Shown here in pieces: positions 21,013 to 34,490 of a stretch of DNA of 64,000 nucleotides. The notes below the pieces were generated by a model. It had not been told where the DNA came from and searched no databases. It saw only the letters and a list, made by a program, of their open reading frames with translations. Numbering within the stretch: position 1 is the first letter of the stretch; each line of letters opens with the position of its first letter. The DNA comes from Mesomycoplasma ovipneumoniae (GTDB lineage: Bacteria; Bacillota_I; Bacilli_A; Mycoplasmatales; Metamycoplasmataceae): the NCBI RefSeq assembly GCF_038095975.1, contig NZ_CP146003.1, positions 558,001 through 622,000 of the forward strand, read 5' to 3'. Both the position numbers and the translations under genes were made by a program.

Positions 21013-21047
21013 AATGGGATTTAGTGTATAATTGTGGTTGACAGTGG
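21013..21047 (+). promoter_or_regulatory. Probable MraZ operator overlapping the mraZ promoter
   Basis: Four related pentamers at exact 10 bp steps: AATGG (21013), AGTGT (21023), TGTGG (21033) and AGTGG (21043). They overlap TATAAT (21027-21032), which has TTGTTT 16 bp upstream. MraZ proteins bind short G-rich direct repeats spaced by one helical turn before their own operon, so this is a likely autoregulatory site. Confidence 0.65.
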
Positions 21048-21056
21048 AGATAAAAA

Positions 21057-21497
21057 ATGTTTGGAACTGTTTTCAGAATATTAGATGAAAAAAATAGAAT
21101 TGTGCTACCTCCTGCTTTTCGTGATGAACTTGATGGTGACTTCTATATTTCAGCTAATTTGGACAAAATTCTCGAAATCAGAAGCCAAGCTGAATTTGAT
21201 ATCATTGCCCAAAAAATTGGAAAAGCAAACTCATTAGATCCACGACTTCGTGATTTTGCAAGATATTTTTTTGGAAATACCGTCAAAGTTTCTGTCGATA
21301 AGCAAGGTAGGTTTTTAATTCCCAAAAATTTACTTGACTTGGCCGCTGTCAAAAAAAGAATCTATTTATTAGGGGTTAATAACAAAATTGAAATTTGGCC
21401 TGAAGAAAGATACGATCAATTTTTTGCAAAGTTTTCTGACAGCAATGTCACCGCTGATTTAGAAAAAGAATTGCTAAAATCGGGAGTAGAATTATAA
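21057..21497 (+). CDS. mraZ: Transcriptional regulator MraZ
   Basis: 146 residues with two SpoVT/AbrB-like MraZ repeats. The first is [20 protein letters not shown] (residues 5-24); the second is [18 protein letters not shown] (residues 80-97), containing the DK.GR..(L/I)P signature. It controls the division-cell wall cluster and here heads mraZ-rsmH-ftsZ. It is 1 bp from rsmH and shares its promoter. Confidence 0.95.
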   Translation: MFGTVFRILDEKNRIVLPPAFRDELDGDFYISANLDKILEIRSQAEFDIIAQKIGKANSLDPRLRDFARYFFGNTVKVSVDKQGRFLIPKNLLDLAAVKKRIYLLGVNNKIEIWPEERYDQFFAKFSDSNVTADLEKELLKSGVEL

Positions 21498-21498
21498 A

Positions 21499-22389
21499 AT
21501 GCACATTCCAGTTTTGTTAGAAGAAGTTATCTTAGCTCTTGAAATTAATCCCGAAGGATTTTATGTTGATTTAACTTTAGGGCGTGGCGGACATTCCAAG
21601 GCGATTCTTGAAAAATTAACAACGGGAAAACTGATTGTTTTTGATAAAGATATCCAAGCCATAGACGAAACTAAATCTAAATTAACTGCAATTAGTCAAA
21701 ATGTTAATTTTATTTGTTCAGATTTTGCAAATTTTGATTATCACCTAGAAAAATTAGGAATTGATTATATAGACGGGTTTATTGTTGATTTAGGTGTTTC
21801 TTCACCTCAAATTGATAATCCTGAGCGTGGCTTTTCTTACTCTAAAGATGGCAATTTAGATATGAGAATGGACACAAGTCAATCTCTTGATGCTTCTTGA
21901 GTTTTAAATCAATATTCTGAAGAAAAACTAGTTCAGATTTTTTACAAATACGGACAAGTAAAATTTGCACGGCAAATTGCAAAAGCAATCATTGAAAATA
22001 GACCTTTGAAAACTACTTTTGATCTTACTAAGATTGTCAAAAAAGTTATTCCAGCACTGGCGTTATCTAAAAAAAACTTTGTAAAAAATGTTTTCCAGGC
22101 TGTGCGAATTGAAGTAAATAACGAACTTGAATCTCTGCAAATGTTGTTAAAAAAGTTACCCAAATTCTTAAAGCACGGTTCAAAAGTTTTAATTATTAGC
22201 TTCCATTCGCTAGAGGATCGATTAGTAAAAGATGCATTTTTAAATTTAGTTAGCAAATCTAAGCAAGATTTTTTTAAAAAAGGCGATCCAGAATTCTCAA
22301 CGAAAGTTTTTCGACCATCACCAGAAGAAGTTTTGCTAAATCCAAGAGCAAAATCGGCTAAATTACGAGTTTTAATTAAAAATTCATAA
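21499..22389 (+). CDS. rsmH: 16S rRNA (cytosine-1402 N4) methyltransferase
   Basis: 296 residues. SAM-binding motif [16 protein letters not shown] (residues 24-39), then [13 protein letters not shown] and the diagnostic [16 protein letters not shown]. The C-terminal [15 protein letters not shown] and the terminal [10 protein letters not shown] are also conserved. It methylates the ribosomal decoding centre. Starts [10 protein letters not shown], the usual N-terminus. One Trp is TGA (SLDASWVLN). Confidence 0.95.
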
Positions 22390-22421
22390 AAAGAAAAAAT
22401 TGAAAAATAGGTAAAAATACT

Positions 22422-23402
22422 ATGGAAAGATGTAGTAAAATTATGCTAATGGGATTAGGTGATTTTGGATCTAAAATTGTTCAAAACATCAATTTAGATC
22501 AAGCTAGCTTTCCAAAATTTTTTATAAATTCACGCGATGAATATTCTAATTTCAATTTTAGCGATCAAAATTCACTAATTCTTAGTCAATCAAATTTTGG
22601 ATATGACTGAAAAAAAGCAAACCAAGCAGTAAAAGATAAAAGTTTAGAAATTCAATCAATTCTTGCTGGGGTCAAAATTCTCTTTTTGATTGTAGGATTA
22701 GGCGGATCGACTGGATCAGGAGCAGTTTTAGAAGTAGCTGAAATCGCTCAAAAAATGAATATAATTATAATAGTTTTAGCAACAAATCCTTCTGAAAATG
22801 AGTCAAAATTTAGAAGAGAAACAAGTTTTGACGTGCTTCAAAATTTGAAAAAAATTGTTGATTCATTGATTTTAATTTCACCAGAAGAAATAAGTTTAAC
22901 TTTTCCGAGTCTTATGGTTGAAAATGTTCTTCAATTAATAGTCCTAACTATTCAAAAGAAAATTTCAATTCTAACAAAAGCTATTTGTCAACAAAATGCA
23001 TTAATTCATGTTAACAGTTCAATAATCGAGTCAATTTTATCCAATAATAACTTTGTTTTTGTCGGATATGCAAGCGAAACTGGTTCAAATAGGGCAATAG
23101 TTGCAACTGAAAATGCCTTTAAAAACCATTTTGTCGAATTTGATCTCTCATCTTCCGAGGAAATGTTAATTACAATTAGTGCTAATAATTCAATTTTACA
23201 AACCGAAATTAACGATGTTCTTAACACAATTAGAAAAAATTTCAAACCAGACTTAAAATTTTCTTATGGCGTGTATACAAACACAAAATTAGATAAAGAA
23301 ATTGAAATTGGTATAATTGCAAGTCAAAAAAAGCATAGTTATGAAAGCAAAAAAGCAACAAAATTAAATCTTGCCTTCGATAACAAATTTAGTATTTTCT
23401 AA
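22422..23402 (+). CDS. ftsZ: Divergent FtsZ-like cell division GTPase
   Basis: 326 residues, shorter than typical FtsZ because the C-terminal linker and FtsA/ZipA-binding peptide are missing. The N-terminal nucleotide fold has IMLMGLGDFGSKIV (GxGGxGxN-like). The tubulin signature reads GLGGSTGSGAVLEVA instead of GGGTGTG. The position after mraZ and rsmH makes the identity firm, although residues such as the T7 synergy loop are hard to see, so GTPase strength is uncertain. It is followed by a long hairpin terminator. Confidence 0.8.
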
Positions 23403-23440
23403 GCAAATTGATTTTGATTTAAACTTTTAGTAAATGCTTA

Positions 23441-23518
23441 TAAAACACCTTTAAAAATTATAAAATTTAGTACGCAAACAAAATTTTATAACAAAAAGGT
23501 GTTTTTGTATTATTTTTT
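23441..23518 (+). terminator. Extended hairpin terminator after ftsZ
   Basis: The outer arms AAAACACCTTT and AAGGTGTTTTT enclose a second inverted repeat, TTATAAAATTT / AAATTTTATAA. A T-rich tract follows. Confidence 0.85.
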
Positions 23519-23558
23519 TTAAAAAATTTTTTTTATGGCCAAATCGACGGAAATATAG

Positions 23559-23564
23559 TATAAT
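23559..23564 (+). promoter_or_regulatory. -10 box upstream of the pncB-metG run
   Basis: TATAAT 40 bp before ATG 23605, in the only gap between the ftsZ terminator and pncB. No clear ribosome site precedes the start. Confidence 0.5.
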
Positions 23565-23604
23565 AATATTGTAGTTTTACTATTATTTTATCAACTAAAT
23601 TATT

Positions 23605-24601
23605 ATGTCAAAAATCAATAAATATATATCTGACTATTTTCTTGATAGTCAAAAAATACTTGCAAAATTTAATCCGAAAAATATTGTTATTTTACAGTTT
23701 TTCCAACGTAAAGATTTTGCCGTTATTGGCGGAATGGATGAAGTTTTAAATTTTTTAGTAGATAATACTGACTATAAAAAATATAAAATTCGCTATTTAC
23801 AAGATGGAACTCGTGTAAAAAAACGTGAAATAGTGCTTGAATTAGAGGGTCCTTTGCATCTTTTTGGTCATGTTGAAGGAATTATTGACGGAATTTTAGC
23901 CCGTTCAACTTCGATAGCAACAAATGCTTATTTATGCAAAAAAGCAGCAAATGATAAAGAAATAATCTTTATGGCCGATCGTTCTGATCACTATTTGATG
24001 CATCAAATTGACGGAAAAGCAGCAAAAATAGGCGGTATTTCAATATTTAGCAATTTAGCTCAGTCAGGAAAAAGTACTACTAAAAATTTTGGTTCAATGC
24101 CACACTCTTTAATTCAAAATTTTGATGGCGATCTTATTAAAACTTCGCAGGCTTACCGTAAAATTTTCCCAGATCAACCCTTAGTAGCTCTTGTAGATTT
24201 TAACAACAATGTAATTGAAGAATCTTTGGCTGTTTTGGCTGAATTTGGTCAAGATTTAGCTGGAGTTAGAGTTGATACTTCTTCAAATATTGCCGATCAA
24301 ATGTTCGAAGATCCTAAAAAAGACGATTTTGGAATTAATGCAAAATTAATAAAAAAACTACGTGAAGAACTAGATAAAAATAACGGTCAACACGTAAAAA
24401 TTATTGCCTCATCAGGACTAAACCCTATGAAAATTAGAGAATTAGAAGAACAAAACGCCCCTGTTGACTTATACGGTGTTGGCGAGTATATGCTTCAAAT
24501 TCGAAATCATTTTAGCGCTGATGCAACAGTATTAAATGGCAAAAAACTAGCTAAATTTGGTCGTTTTTATCGTAAAAATTCAAAATTAATAACTTTTGAA
24601 T

Positions 24602-24612
<11 letters not shown>
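23605..24612 (+). CDS. pncB: Nicotinate phosphoribosyltransferase
   Basis: 335 residues, the short mollicute form. It makes nicotinate mononucleotide from nicotinate and PRPP for NAD salvage. Family landmarks are LEGPLHLFGHVEGIIDGILARSTS (residues 87-110), FMADRSDHYLMHQ, GTSM-like NFGSMPHSLIQ with His in the active loop, VALVDFNNN, GVRVDTS and IIASSGLNP. The 3' end overlaps the next gene (ATG 24602) by 11 bp. Confidence 0.88.
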
Positions 24613-26902
<2,290 letters not shown>

Positions 26903-26906
<4 letters not shown>

Positions 26907-27766
26907 TAGCCAAATTTTCAGCGAAAATTATGTTTATCATTTAAAAATTGAATTAATGGCACTATGTTTATCAAAAAAACTGAATAAATTGGAAATGAAA
27001 TAGTTGATTTTAAAATTATTGGTGTTAAATAAAAGAAAAAATAATTTTCAATAAGTCTATCTCTTCCGCTTCGATTCAAGAAACGATTATAATATTGGAT
27101 AAATGCAAACGGATGTCATAATCAACGAAAAACGAGAAAGCAAATGCCAAGAACAAAAAGCGTTATTATTGCATTTTTAAATTTTTGAGTCGGTTTTTTT
27201 CAATATAAAATTACTAAAAATGTTGTAAACGCTAATAAAATAACACCAAAAATCCCTATTAATAAAAGCACTAATTTTTTATTAAAAAGTCTTTTTCAAT
27301 CTTTTGCGACTCTTTGAATTTCAGACTCACTCATAAAAAAATAAAAAATAAATACTGAAAAAGTTATTAGATAGGTTAAAATTAATAAGAAAATTAATAC
27401 TTTTTTATTTTTATTTGCAAAATTAAAAGCTAGCGAGGAAAAAATTGCAACTAAAATAGGAACAATTCCATATTCTGGGGTTCAGAAAAAAACGCGACTT
27501 GTAAGCAAAAGTTTCCCAAAATCAAACGTAAAAGCAACAATCGCACCTTTGAACCAGCTTAAAATTATTCCTATCAAAACGTAAAATGGAAGTTCAAATG
27601 CTATGTTAAATCTACGTGGAAGACTAGTTTTAAATATAAAAGCAATAACTAAAAACATTGCCATTAAATATCCTGAAATTACAAGTTCAAAGCTTGTAAA
27701 TTGAAATATTTTATGGTTGACTCTGAAAAATTCTTTAATATTTGCTCTAAATGTTGTTAAATTCAT
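26903..27766 (-). CDS. Multi-pass membrane protein, possibly an ECF transporter S component
   Basis: 287 residues with about seven hydrophobic segments. The N-terminal half (FELVISGYLMAMFLVIAF, LPRRFNIAFELPFYVLIGI, FKGAIVAFTFDFGKLLL, EYGIVPILVAIFSSL) resembles the substrate-binding S subunits of energy-coupling factor transporters, which I offer only as an inference. The C-terminal half carries extra helices and a motif FRWLWHPFAF. Its stop codon overlaps that of metG by 4 bp, so no terminator fits between them. Confidence 0.6.
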
Positions 27767-27840
27767 TGTTTTAATGGTAAATTATAATAAAAATTTAGTA
27801 TAAAATATTATAATTTAAAAATAAAAAAAGGATTAAAAAA

Positions 27841-28407
27841 ATGGTAGAAAAAAACTCGTTTCAAGAACTTTATCCAGAAAGAATAATCAACATTCAAGCC
27901 TATAAATATAATGGTTTTTTGTATCGCCAGTGATCAAATGCAAGAGTAATTTCAAATTCACTAACTCATGTTGTTGTTAGTTTAAATGGTAGCATTGTGA
28001 AAAAATACGGCACAAAATCATGACGTTTTTCTGAACCGACTATTTTTGTTTTTCCAAAAAAAACAATGCATAATGCAATTATTACTTTTAAACCAGGTCA
28101 ACATTTTAGTTATCATTACTATATAAATTTAGCTTCAGATTTTATTTTTGAAGAAAATACAATCAAATTTGTTGATTTTGATATCGATATTAAAATTTAT
28201 AATAAAAAAAGTTTTGATATCGTTGACCGGGAAGAATTCCTTGAAAATAAGGAAATTTTGAACTATCCAGCAAAATTAGAAGGCATACTTTCAAACGAAA
28301 TTAGCAAAATATTTCTCCTATTTTTGCAAAAAAAATCATTCTTTAGTAACGAGTATCTTCAAGTTTTTATTGATCTGTGTCAACGGCAAAAATGTTGAGT
28401 GCGTTAG
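27841..28407 (+). CDS. DUF402 / Ntdp-family protein
   Basis: 188 residues. N-terminal IINIQAYKYNGFLYRQWSNARV followed by VVSLNGS and a DUF402 core with HNAIITFKPGQHFSYHYYINLAS, INYxxxFxxxxxxxxFVDFDIDI-like spacing. The family includes Firmicute nucleoside tri/diphosphatases; I infer a phosphatase. A good ribosome site (AAAGGA) precedes ATG 27841. The true stop is TAG at 28405, after a TGA-encoded Trp, so the gene runs 41 bp into the convergent rnc. Confidence 0.75.
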
Positions 28408-29050
28408 TTGCGGCATTAAATTCTGCTTCTTTAATAGATTTTCCGTAGCCAATACCGTATTTTTTTTCTTCCCAAATTAGGTCAACGCGAAAAGTTCCAT
28501 CAGCAAGGCGAGTTGGTAAATAATTAATTTTACTAAGCGAAGAAAAAGACTGAATTTTTTCCTGAAAAATTGACTTTGGGTCTTTGTACTCTTTTTCGCA
28601 TGCAAAATTTACACCATTATACAAATATTTTGCCAAAAATTCATTAAGTTTATCAAAGCCTTGATCAAGTAAAATTGCTGCTGAAAATGCTTCAAAAACA
28701 TCGGCTTTCAACTTGTTATTTTCACGAATTTCTGATGCGCCTTTACCTAAAAATACAAGGTCAATTAGACCTAAATCCTGGCAGACTTTTGCTAAATAAT
28801 TTGTCGAAGTAAGTACAGCACGAAGTTGAGTTGAATTACCTTCATTTTTATAAAAATTATCATAGATTGCCCGAGTTACAGCATAATGAATTGCCGAATC
28901 TCCCAAAAATTCTAACATTTCATAATGCGGTGTTGAGGGATTTGTAAAGTTGTAACTTTTATGTGTTAATGATTGAATATAAATGTCTATTGAATTTGGT
29001 TTAATATCTAATTTTTTCAAAAATTCGTGAATTTTTTTATTAGATTGCAT
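28367..29050 (-). CDS. rnc: Ribonuclease III
   Basis: 227 residues. The signature is HYEMLEFLGDSAIHYAVT (residues 42-59), with the second acidic pair in LKADVFEAFSAAILLDQG. A C-terminal dsRNA-binding domain spans KDPKSIFQEKIQSF to KEAEFNAATNAL. It matures rRNA and cuts double-stranded RNA. The 3' ends of rnc and the DUF402 gene overlap by 41 bp, so convergent transcripts would pair and be potential substrates. Confidence 0.94.
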   Translation of the reverse strand: MQSNKKIHEFLKKLDIKPNSIDIYIQSLTHKSYNFTNPSTPHYEMLEFLGDSAIHYAVTRAIYDNFYKNEGNSTQLRAVLTSTNYLAKVCQDLGLIDLVFLGKGASEIRENNKLKADVFEAFSAAILLDQGFDKLNEFLAKYLYNGVNFACEKEYKDPKSIFQEKIQSFSSLSKINYLPTRLADGTFRVDLIWEEKKYGIGYGKSIKEAEFNAATNALNIFAVDTDQ

Positions 29051-29084
29051 TGTTCTCCTTTTAAAATTACGGACAATTTAATAT

Positions 29085-29603
29085 TTATTTTTTGAAGTTT
29101 AGCGTAAAGTGTTGATCTTGAATTATGTGTGGTTGATTTGAATGAAAGTGGCCAAATTCGAGATGTAAAATAAGTTTTTTATCTTCATCAAAAAATTTTG
29201 ACATCATTGAAATAAAACTAACCTGTATTTTAGGGATACTTTCAGGCAAAGGCAAATCACTAATAGAGCTAAAATTAAGAATTTTATCTTTTACTAATTG
29301 TTTTATAACAAGATAATTAATTTCTTGATCTTTTAGACAATTTCTTGCACCATTATCACAAGCAAAAGGAAATTCATCAACATTTTTGCTTTTAATTTGC
29401 TTAAAAATTTGCTGATACTTTGCTTTAAAGTCTGAATAAGAATAATTTTCATCAACAAGCTCAAGACGATAAGGGTTTTTTTTGGGATTAACTTCATCCT
29501 GAAAACCTGGCTTTGAATTAATAGGACTAAATTCGATTTTAGTATTCCCGCAAGAAACTAAAAAACCTAAAGCCACAAAAGTCAAAAAAATGCTTTTTTT
29601 CAT
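29085..29603 (-). CDS. Small lipoprotein, unrecognised
   Basis: 172 residues. Signal peptide KKSIFLTFVALGFLVSC, lipobox Cys18. The mature part is hydrophilic with two further cysteines (FACDNGARNC), unusual for a mycoplasma surface protein and possibly a disulphide. No TGA codons. It lies 34 bp upstream of rnc on the same strand. Confidence 0.75.
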   Translation of the reverse strand: MKKSIFLTFVALGFLVSCGNTKIEFSPINSKPGFQDEVNPKKNPYRLELVDENYSYSDFKAKYQQIFKQIKSKNVDEFPFACDNGARNCLKDQEINYLVIKQLVKDKILNFSSISDLPLPESIPKIQVSFISMMSKFFDEDKKLILHLEFGHFHSNQPHIIQDQHFTLNFKK

Positions 29604-29770
29604 TAAAATACTTTCTCTTAATAATATATTAATAAAATAAAAAATTAACTAAATTTTACCATATTTTGAATTTTGATGTTTTATTTTGCCTCATATTCTA
29701 TGTTTTATTTTTGTCTTTTTGTATTTTTATATATAATTTATTAAATTATCCATTAATGTAAAAGGGAACC

Positions 29771-31435
29771 ATGACAAGGAAAAAAAAGATTTTATTTTCA
29801 ATTTTTGGTTTATTTTTTGTAAGCGCAGCTTCAGTTACTGCTTTTTTGACCTACAATTATTTAAATCAACCTGTGGCTCCTGTAAAAAAAATTAGTGGCA
29901 TTGATTTACTACTTGAATCAGACAAAGACAAAAAAGTTGACAGTGAAGACAAATTTAGCAAAGATTACTTAGCTGAACTTGACCAATTTAATGATTTTTT
30001 TAGTGATCAAAATCAAGATTTAAGTCAGGAATATGGACAAAGAGAAAGTTATTTTGAACAACTTTCTCTTTTAGATCTTGAAAAAATAACAAAAAATAAC
30101 GTTATTTTTCCCGAAGGCTATGAGCGCTTTAAATTTAATACTGAAAATAACTTTGTCACAAAAGAAAGTGATGAAAATTTTCTTGGCCCAAAAAATAATA
30201 ATTTATTAGTTTATGACTTAAATTATCCTTTAGTTGATAATTTAATTGAAGAAAATAATAACTTTAAATCTAATATTTTGAATCAAAAATTTACAATTTT
30301 TGATTCAAAAGCTCGAAATCAAATATTTAAACTTAATAGAATTGGCGCATATGCCCAACCCTTAAATCATTCCAATGAATATGATTGAATTTACCAAAAA
30401 AACGTAAAATTTAAAACTGGAACTGCTACAATATTAGATTCTAATAATGAAAAAACATTATTAATTACAAATAATCACGTTTTAAGACCACTGGAAAGTT
30501 ATAAATACAACGATGAAAATTTCGAAATTAAGACCCAAAAAATAAGATTTTGAAATACCCTAGGTGGAAATTTTCTTGAATGATATCAAAATGGAAAAAT
30601 TTATAGCCTCGACAGGGATAATATTGCATTACTTTTTTATGCAAAAGAAATTTATGAGAAAAAAATTAGCAGCTTTGATCAAGCTAAATTTTTAGAATTT
30701 GTTGTGAATTTCTATAATGATTATTTTGAAATTCCTTCTGATTTTGATAATCAAAAATTTGATGTCGGTGTTTTTTATTTTAAATACAAAAAGTTTATTG
30801 ATGATTTAAAAGTATTAGCTAAATTTTATAAAGAAAATAAAACCGATATATTAGCAAAAATTCAACAAAATCAAACAATAACTGACCCTAATAGTGCTAA
30901 AAATAATTCAATTGAGTCCAAATTTGAAAATTTTCTAGCAACTTATCAAAATTTTATTGATTTCTGGGAAAAAATGGTCAAAGAAAAACCTGTTCAAATT
31001 TCAGAAAAAGTTTGAAAAAAAGGCGATTCAACCTACGATTTTAATGTAGGGCTTTTTTGACCAAAGTCAAAACCTATGAAAAATAATTTCAAAGGTGTTT
31101 ATGCTTCTGATCCTCAGCAAAATTTTTCACGTTTATCATTGTATTTTTATACAAACAACGGTCCTGGCGCATCTGGTTCAGGAGTTTTTAACGAAAAAGG
31201 TGAACTCCAATTTATTAATGGATTTGGTTTAATTAACAATTTTTACGATAATAATTCACGAATAGAAAAAAATTATTACGACAAATTAAACACAAATATT
31301 TCATTATCAGGTGGAATTCCACTTGTTACTGAAGATTTTAATTTAACAAAATTAATAAAAGAATTTTACCCTTCTAGTCAAAAGAGGGGATTTACTGCGA
31401 TTCAAAACGAAAAAATTGTTGTAAATAAAAAATAA
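29771..31435 (+). CDS. DUF31-family serine-protease-like surface protein (MIP-like)
   Basis: 554 residues. The N-terminus is a signal anchor (FSIFGLFFVSAASVTAFLTYNYL) without a lipobox. A trypsin-like triad can be read: His in LLITNNHVLRPL, Asp in DVGVFYFKY and Ser in GASGSGVFNE. This arrangement is that of the mycoplasma DUF31 family, which includes the immunoglobulin protease MIP. No partner resembling the immunoglobulin-binding protein MIB is next to it, so the target is unknown. TGA encodes several Trp. A ribosome site AAAAGGGA lies before ATG 29771. Confidence 0.75.
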
Positions 31436-31469
31436 AAAAGCGTAAGTTTTTTAATTTAAACTTACGCTT
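31424..31469 (-). terminator. Terminator of the minus-strand small RNA
   Basis: AAGCGTAAGTTT (31438) pairs with AAACTTACGCTT (31458). The U-run exists only for minus-strand transcription (complement of 31424-31437); in the plus direction no T-run follows. It overlaps the last codons of the DUF31 gene. Confidence 0.85.
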
Positions 31470-31579
31470 GGTTTCATACCGGCGCACCGATTGCTAGAAT
31501 TATTATGAGATGGGAATTAAACCAATATTTTTAAAATATTTTTACTTATCTTAAAAATCTCATAATATATATGAAATCG
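31438..31579 (-). ncRNA. Probable small structured RNA, unrecognised
   Basis: On the minus strand an extended -10 box (TGG-TATAAT, 31586-31594 complement) is followed about 145 nt later by a strong intrinsic terminator. In between are a 9 bp closing stem (31570-31578 with 31470-31478, one mismatch), a perfect 10 bp stem (31557-31566 with 31502-31511) and a GC-rich hairpin CGGTGCGCCG (31480-31489 complement), far richer in G+C than its surroundings. No reading frame of note. The signatures of SRP RNA, RNase P and tmRNA are absent. A perfect palindrome CTTGTACAAG lies 49 bp upstream of the -10 (31640-31649). Confidence 0.65.
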
Positions 31580-31778
31580 ATATTAATTATACCACAACTT
31601 TTTTAAAAAGAAGAAAAAAATAAAAAAAAATAAAAATGACTTGTACAAGCCAGTAAATTAGTATTTTTTACTATGTTTCTTTTTTTATTTTTGGGCTAAA
31701 TTAAAGAAAAAAAGAAAATTTGCAAAATGACATTTGTAAACTTTATGTGGAAAAAGTTATGAAAATTCCTTAATATGA

Positions 31779-31784
31779 TATAAT
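31779..31784 (+). promoter_or_regulatory. Extended -10 promoter of the hsd locus
   Basis: TGA-TATAAT 24 bp before ATG 31809; the leader is short and has the ribosome site CAGGTGG. Confidence 0.6.
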
Positions 31785-31808
31785 TTTTTTAATTTACAGG
31801 TGGTTTTT

Positions 31809-34490
31809 ATGAGTAAAATAACTAAGCAGCAACTTGGTGCCAAAATTTGACATGGTGTCAACAGGTTGCGAAAAAATCTTGAGGCCTATGAATATAAGGA
31901 CTATATTTTAGGTTTACTTTTATACAAATTTTTATGTCAAAAACAGACTGAATATTTAATTAGTCAGGAATTTGATAAGGATGATCTCTATCTTTTGGAT
32001 GATCAATTGGACCGTAGTGATATTGACCTTGGAAATACTGGGGTCTTAAGTTGGGGAGTGGTTGATAGAAAAATAGAGTCATTGAAAGACAAAAATGGAT
32101 TTTTTATCCAGCATCGGAATTTATTTGATTCTTGAGTCAAAAATAAACAAAAATTTGACATTAAAGCTTTTCAAGGTGCATTTAAGGATTTTAGTGATGG
32201 AGTTAATGAAATAGTTAATAAATCTAAAAAGTCTTCTCATGCTTCATTATTTAAAGGTTTATTTTCTAAATTTGAAACTGATTTGGCAAAACTTGCACCA
32301 AATGCCAAAGAACAAACTGAAGTCATTTCTCAACTTATTGACACTATCAACGAAATTCCAACCACTAGACAACAATACGATGTTCTAGGTTTTATTTATG
32401 AGTATTTAATTGCTCAATTTGCCTCAACTGCTGGAAAAAAAGCTGGCGAATTTTATACACCTCATGAGGTAAGTGACTTAATCTCACGAATAGTTGCATT
32501 TTATTTAAAAGACCGCAAAGATATTAGTATTTATGATCCAACAAGTGGTTCAGGTGGTCTGCTGTTAAACATTGGTCAAGAATTTAAAAAATATAGCGAA
32601 AGTTCAATCACTTATTATGCTCAAGAGATTAAAAACGAAACTTATAATTTAACAAGAATGAACTTAATTATGTCAAACATAAATTCCGATCAAATCTATG
32701 TTCGTAGAGGAGATACTTTGGAAGATGATTGACCTTTATTTGAAAATGAAGACACTAGCACATATCGATTGTTAACTGTCGATGCTGTTGTCTCAAATCC
32801 ACCATATTCACAAAGATGAGAACCAAAAAATGCCGGCCATACAGAAAGATTTGAAGAATATGGAGAGCCGCCTGAAAACAAAGCAGACTATGCTTTTTTA
32901 TTACATGACTTATACCACATAAAAAAAGACGGAATTGGTGCTGTTATTTTGCCTCACGGAGTTTTATTTCGGGGAGGTCGTGAAGGTCAAATTAGAAAAA
33001 AACTAGTTGAAAAAGGGCAAATCGACGCTATAATTGGGCTTCCAGGAAATATGTTTTATGGAACCGGAATTGAAACAGTTATTATCATTTTAAGAAAAGA
33101 TCGTTTGAATAATGATATTCTTTTTGTTGATGCTTCAAATTTATTTGTTAAAGATGGCAAAAATAACCGCTTTGCTAAATCACATATCAAAAAAATTGCT
33201 GATATTGTTAACCATCGTCTTGAAACTGAAATTTCAAAAATAATTAGTTTTGAAGAAATAGAAAAAAATAATTTTAATTTAAATATTTCACGATATGTTG
33301 AACTAACTGGAAAAAAAGAAGAAGAACATGACCTATTTTCATTAGTTTTTGGTTCAATTAGCAAAAAAGAACTAAAACGTTTTGATAGTTTTTTCCTCAA
33401 TTTTCCTAAAATCAAGGAAAAAATGTTTAAAGAAAACCAAGAAAACAGCGATTATTACGATTTGCTTTCGCAAGACTATATAAATATTATTTATAATAAC
33501 AGTGATTTTCAAAATTATCTAGAATCATTTGAAACTAAAGTGCGTGACTTTATTAATTTTTTCAAAAGTAAGGTATCTGATATTAATTCAATTAAAAACA
33601 TTAACTTAATTCAGCTAGAAAAAGATATAACTGAGTACATTTTTTCATCTTTAAAGTTTCCATTAATTGATACTTATGATGTTTACCAAATTATAATTGA
33701 TAATTTTGAAAATGTCAAGGAAGATTTAGAACTTTTACGGGAAAATTTTTCTGATTCTGGTAGCCTAGATATCAAAGAATTTTTAAATGATCAAATTGAA
33801 TCAGTTGATAGCGTTAATCAGAAAGAGAAAGATTCTCGTAGAATTAAGTCATGAAAATCTAAACTTTTTAGCAATGATTTAATTGAGCAAAAATTTTTCC
33901 CAGATGAATTTGCTCAATTAAATAAGGTTCAAGATCAAATTGATCAAATTGAGTCTGAAATAAAAGAGTTATACCAGATAATTAGTGACGAAGATAAAAC
34001 TGATGAAATTTATAATGATGAGAAAAACACTTGAATTCAAAGTGGCATTAAAAAATTAGCTAAAACATTTAAGGATTCAAAAGAATCAAGAGAAAAAGAT
34101 TCTTTTGAATCTTTAATAATTCAAATTAATGAAAAATATTCAGATATCGAAAAAGTAAAAAAAGATTTAACTAATTTAAAAAATGATTTAACTAATAATT
34201 CCTACAATCAATATTTGAATTTGAATGAAAAAGATTTTTATGATTTGTTAATTTCAAAATGATGAGAAAAGTTTATTCAAAACTTTAAGGAAAAAAGTGA
34301 AGAATTCGTTGATGAGCAAATCTCAGGAATATCCGAAATATTAAACAAATATAAGCACACTTTTGTTGATATTCAAAAGAAAGTTTCTGATTTAGAAACA
34401 AAAATGTCTACTTTTTTGGATGAGCTTGAGGGAAGTCCCGCAGACATGGAAGCTATTAAAAAATTGTCTAATATTTTGAAGGCAAATTAA
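31809..34490 (+). CDS. hsdM: Type I restriction-modification methyltransferase subunit
   Basis: 893 residues. N-terminal HsdM bundle, then AGEFYTPHEVSDLI, SAM motif I in YDPTSGSGGLLLN (about residue 244) and catalytic NPPYSQRW of N6-adenine methylases. The core ends near residue 500. The remaining 390 residues are charged and coiled-coil-like (QIDQIESEIKELYQI, KVSDLETKMSTFLDELEGSP), longer than classical HsdM of about 520 residues but seen in other mollicutes. The stop and the hsdS start overlap as TAATG (34488-34492). It is followed by hsdS and hsdR in one operon. Confidence 0.93.

Noticed and set aside
31436-31600. Riboswitch or leader controlling hsdM on the plus strand
   Set aside because: The hsdM promoter (31779) lies downstream of the structure, and the only U-run terminator works on the minus strand.
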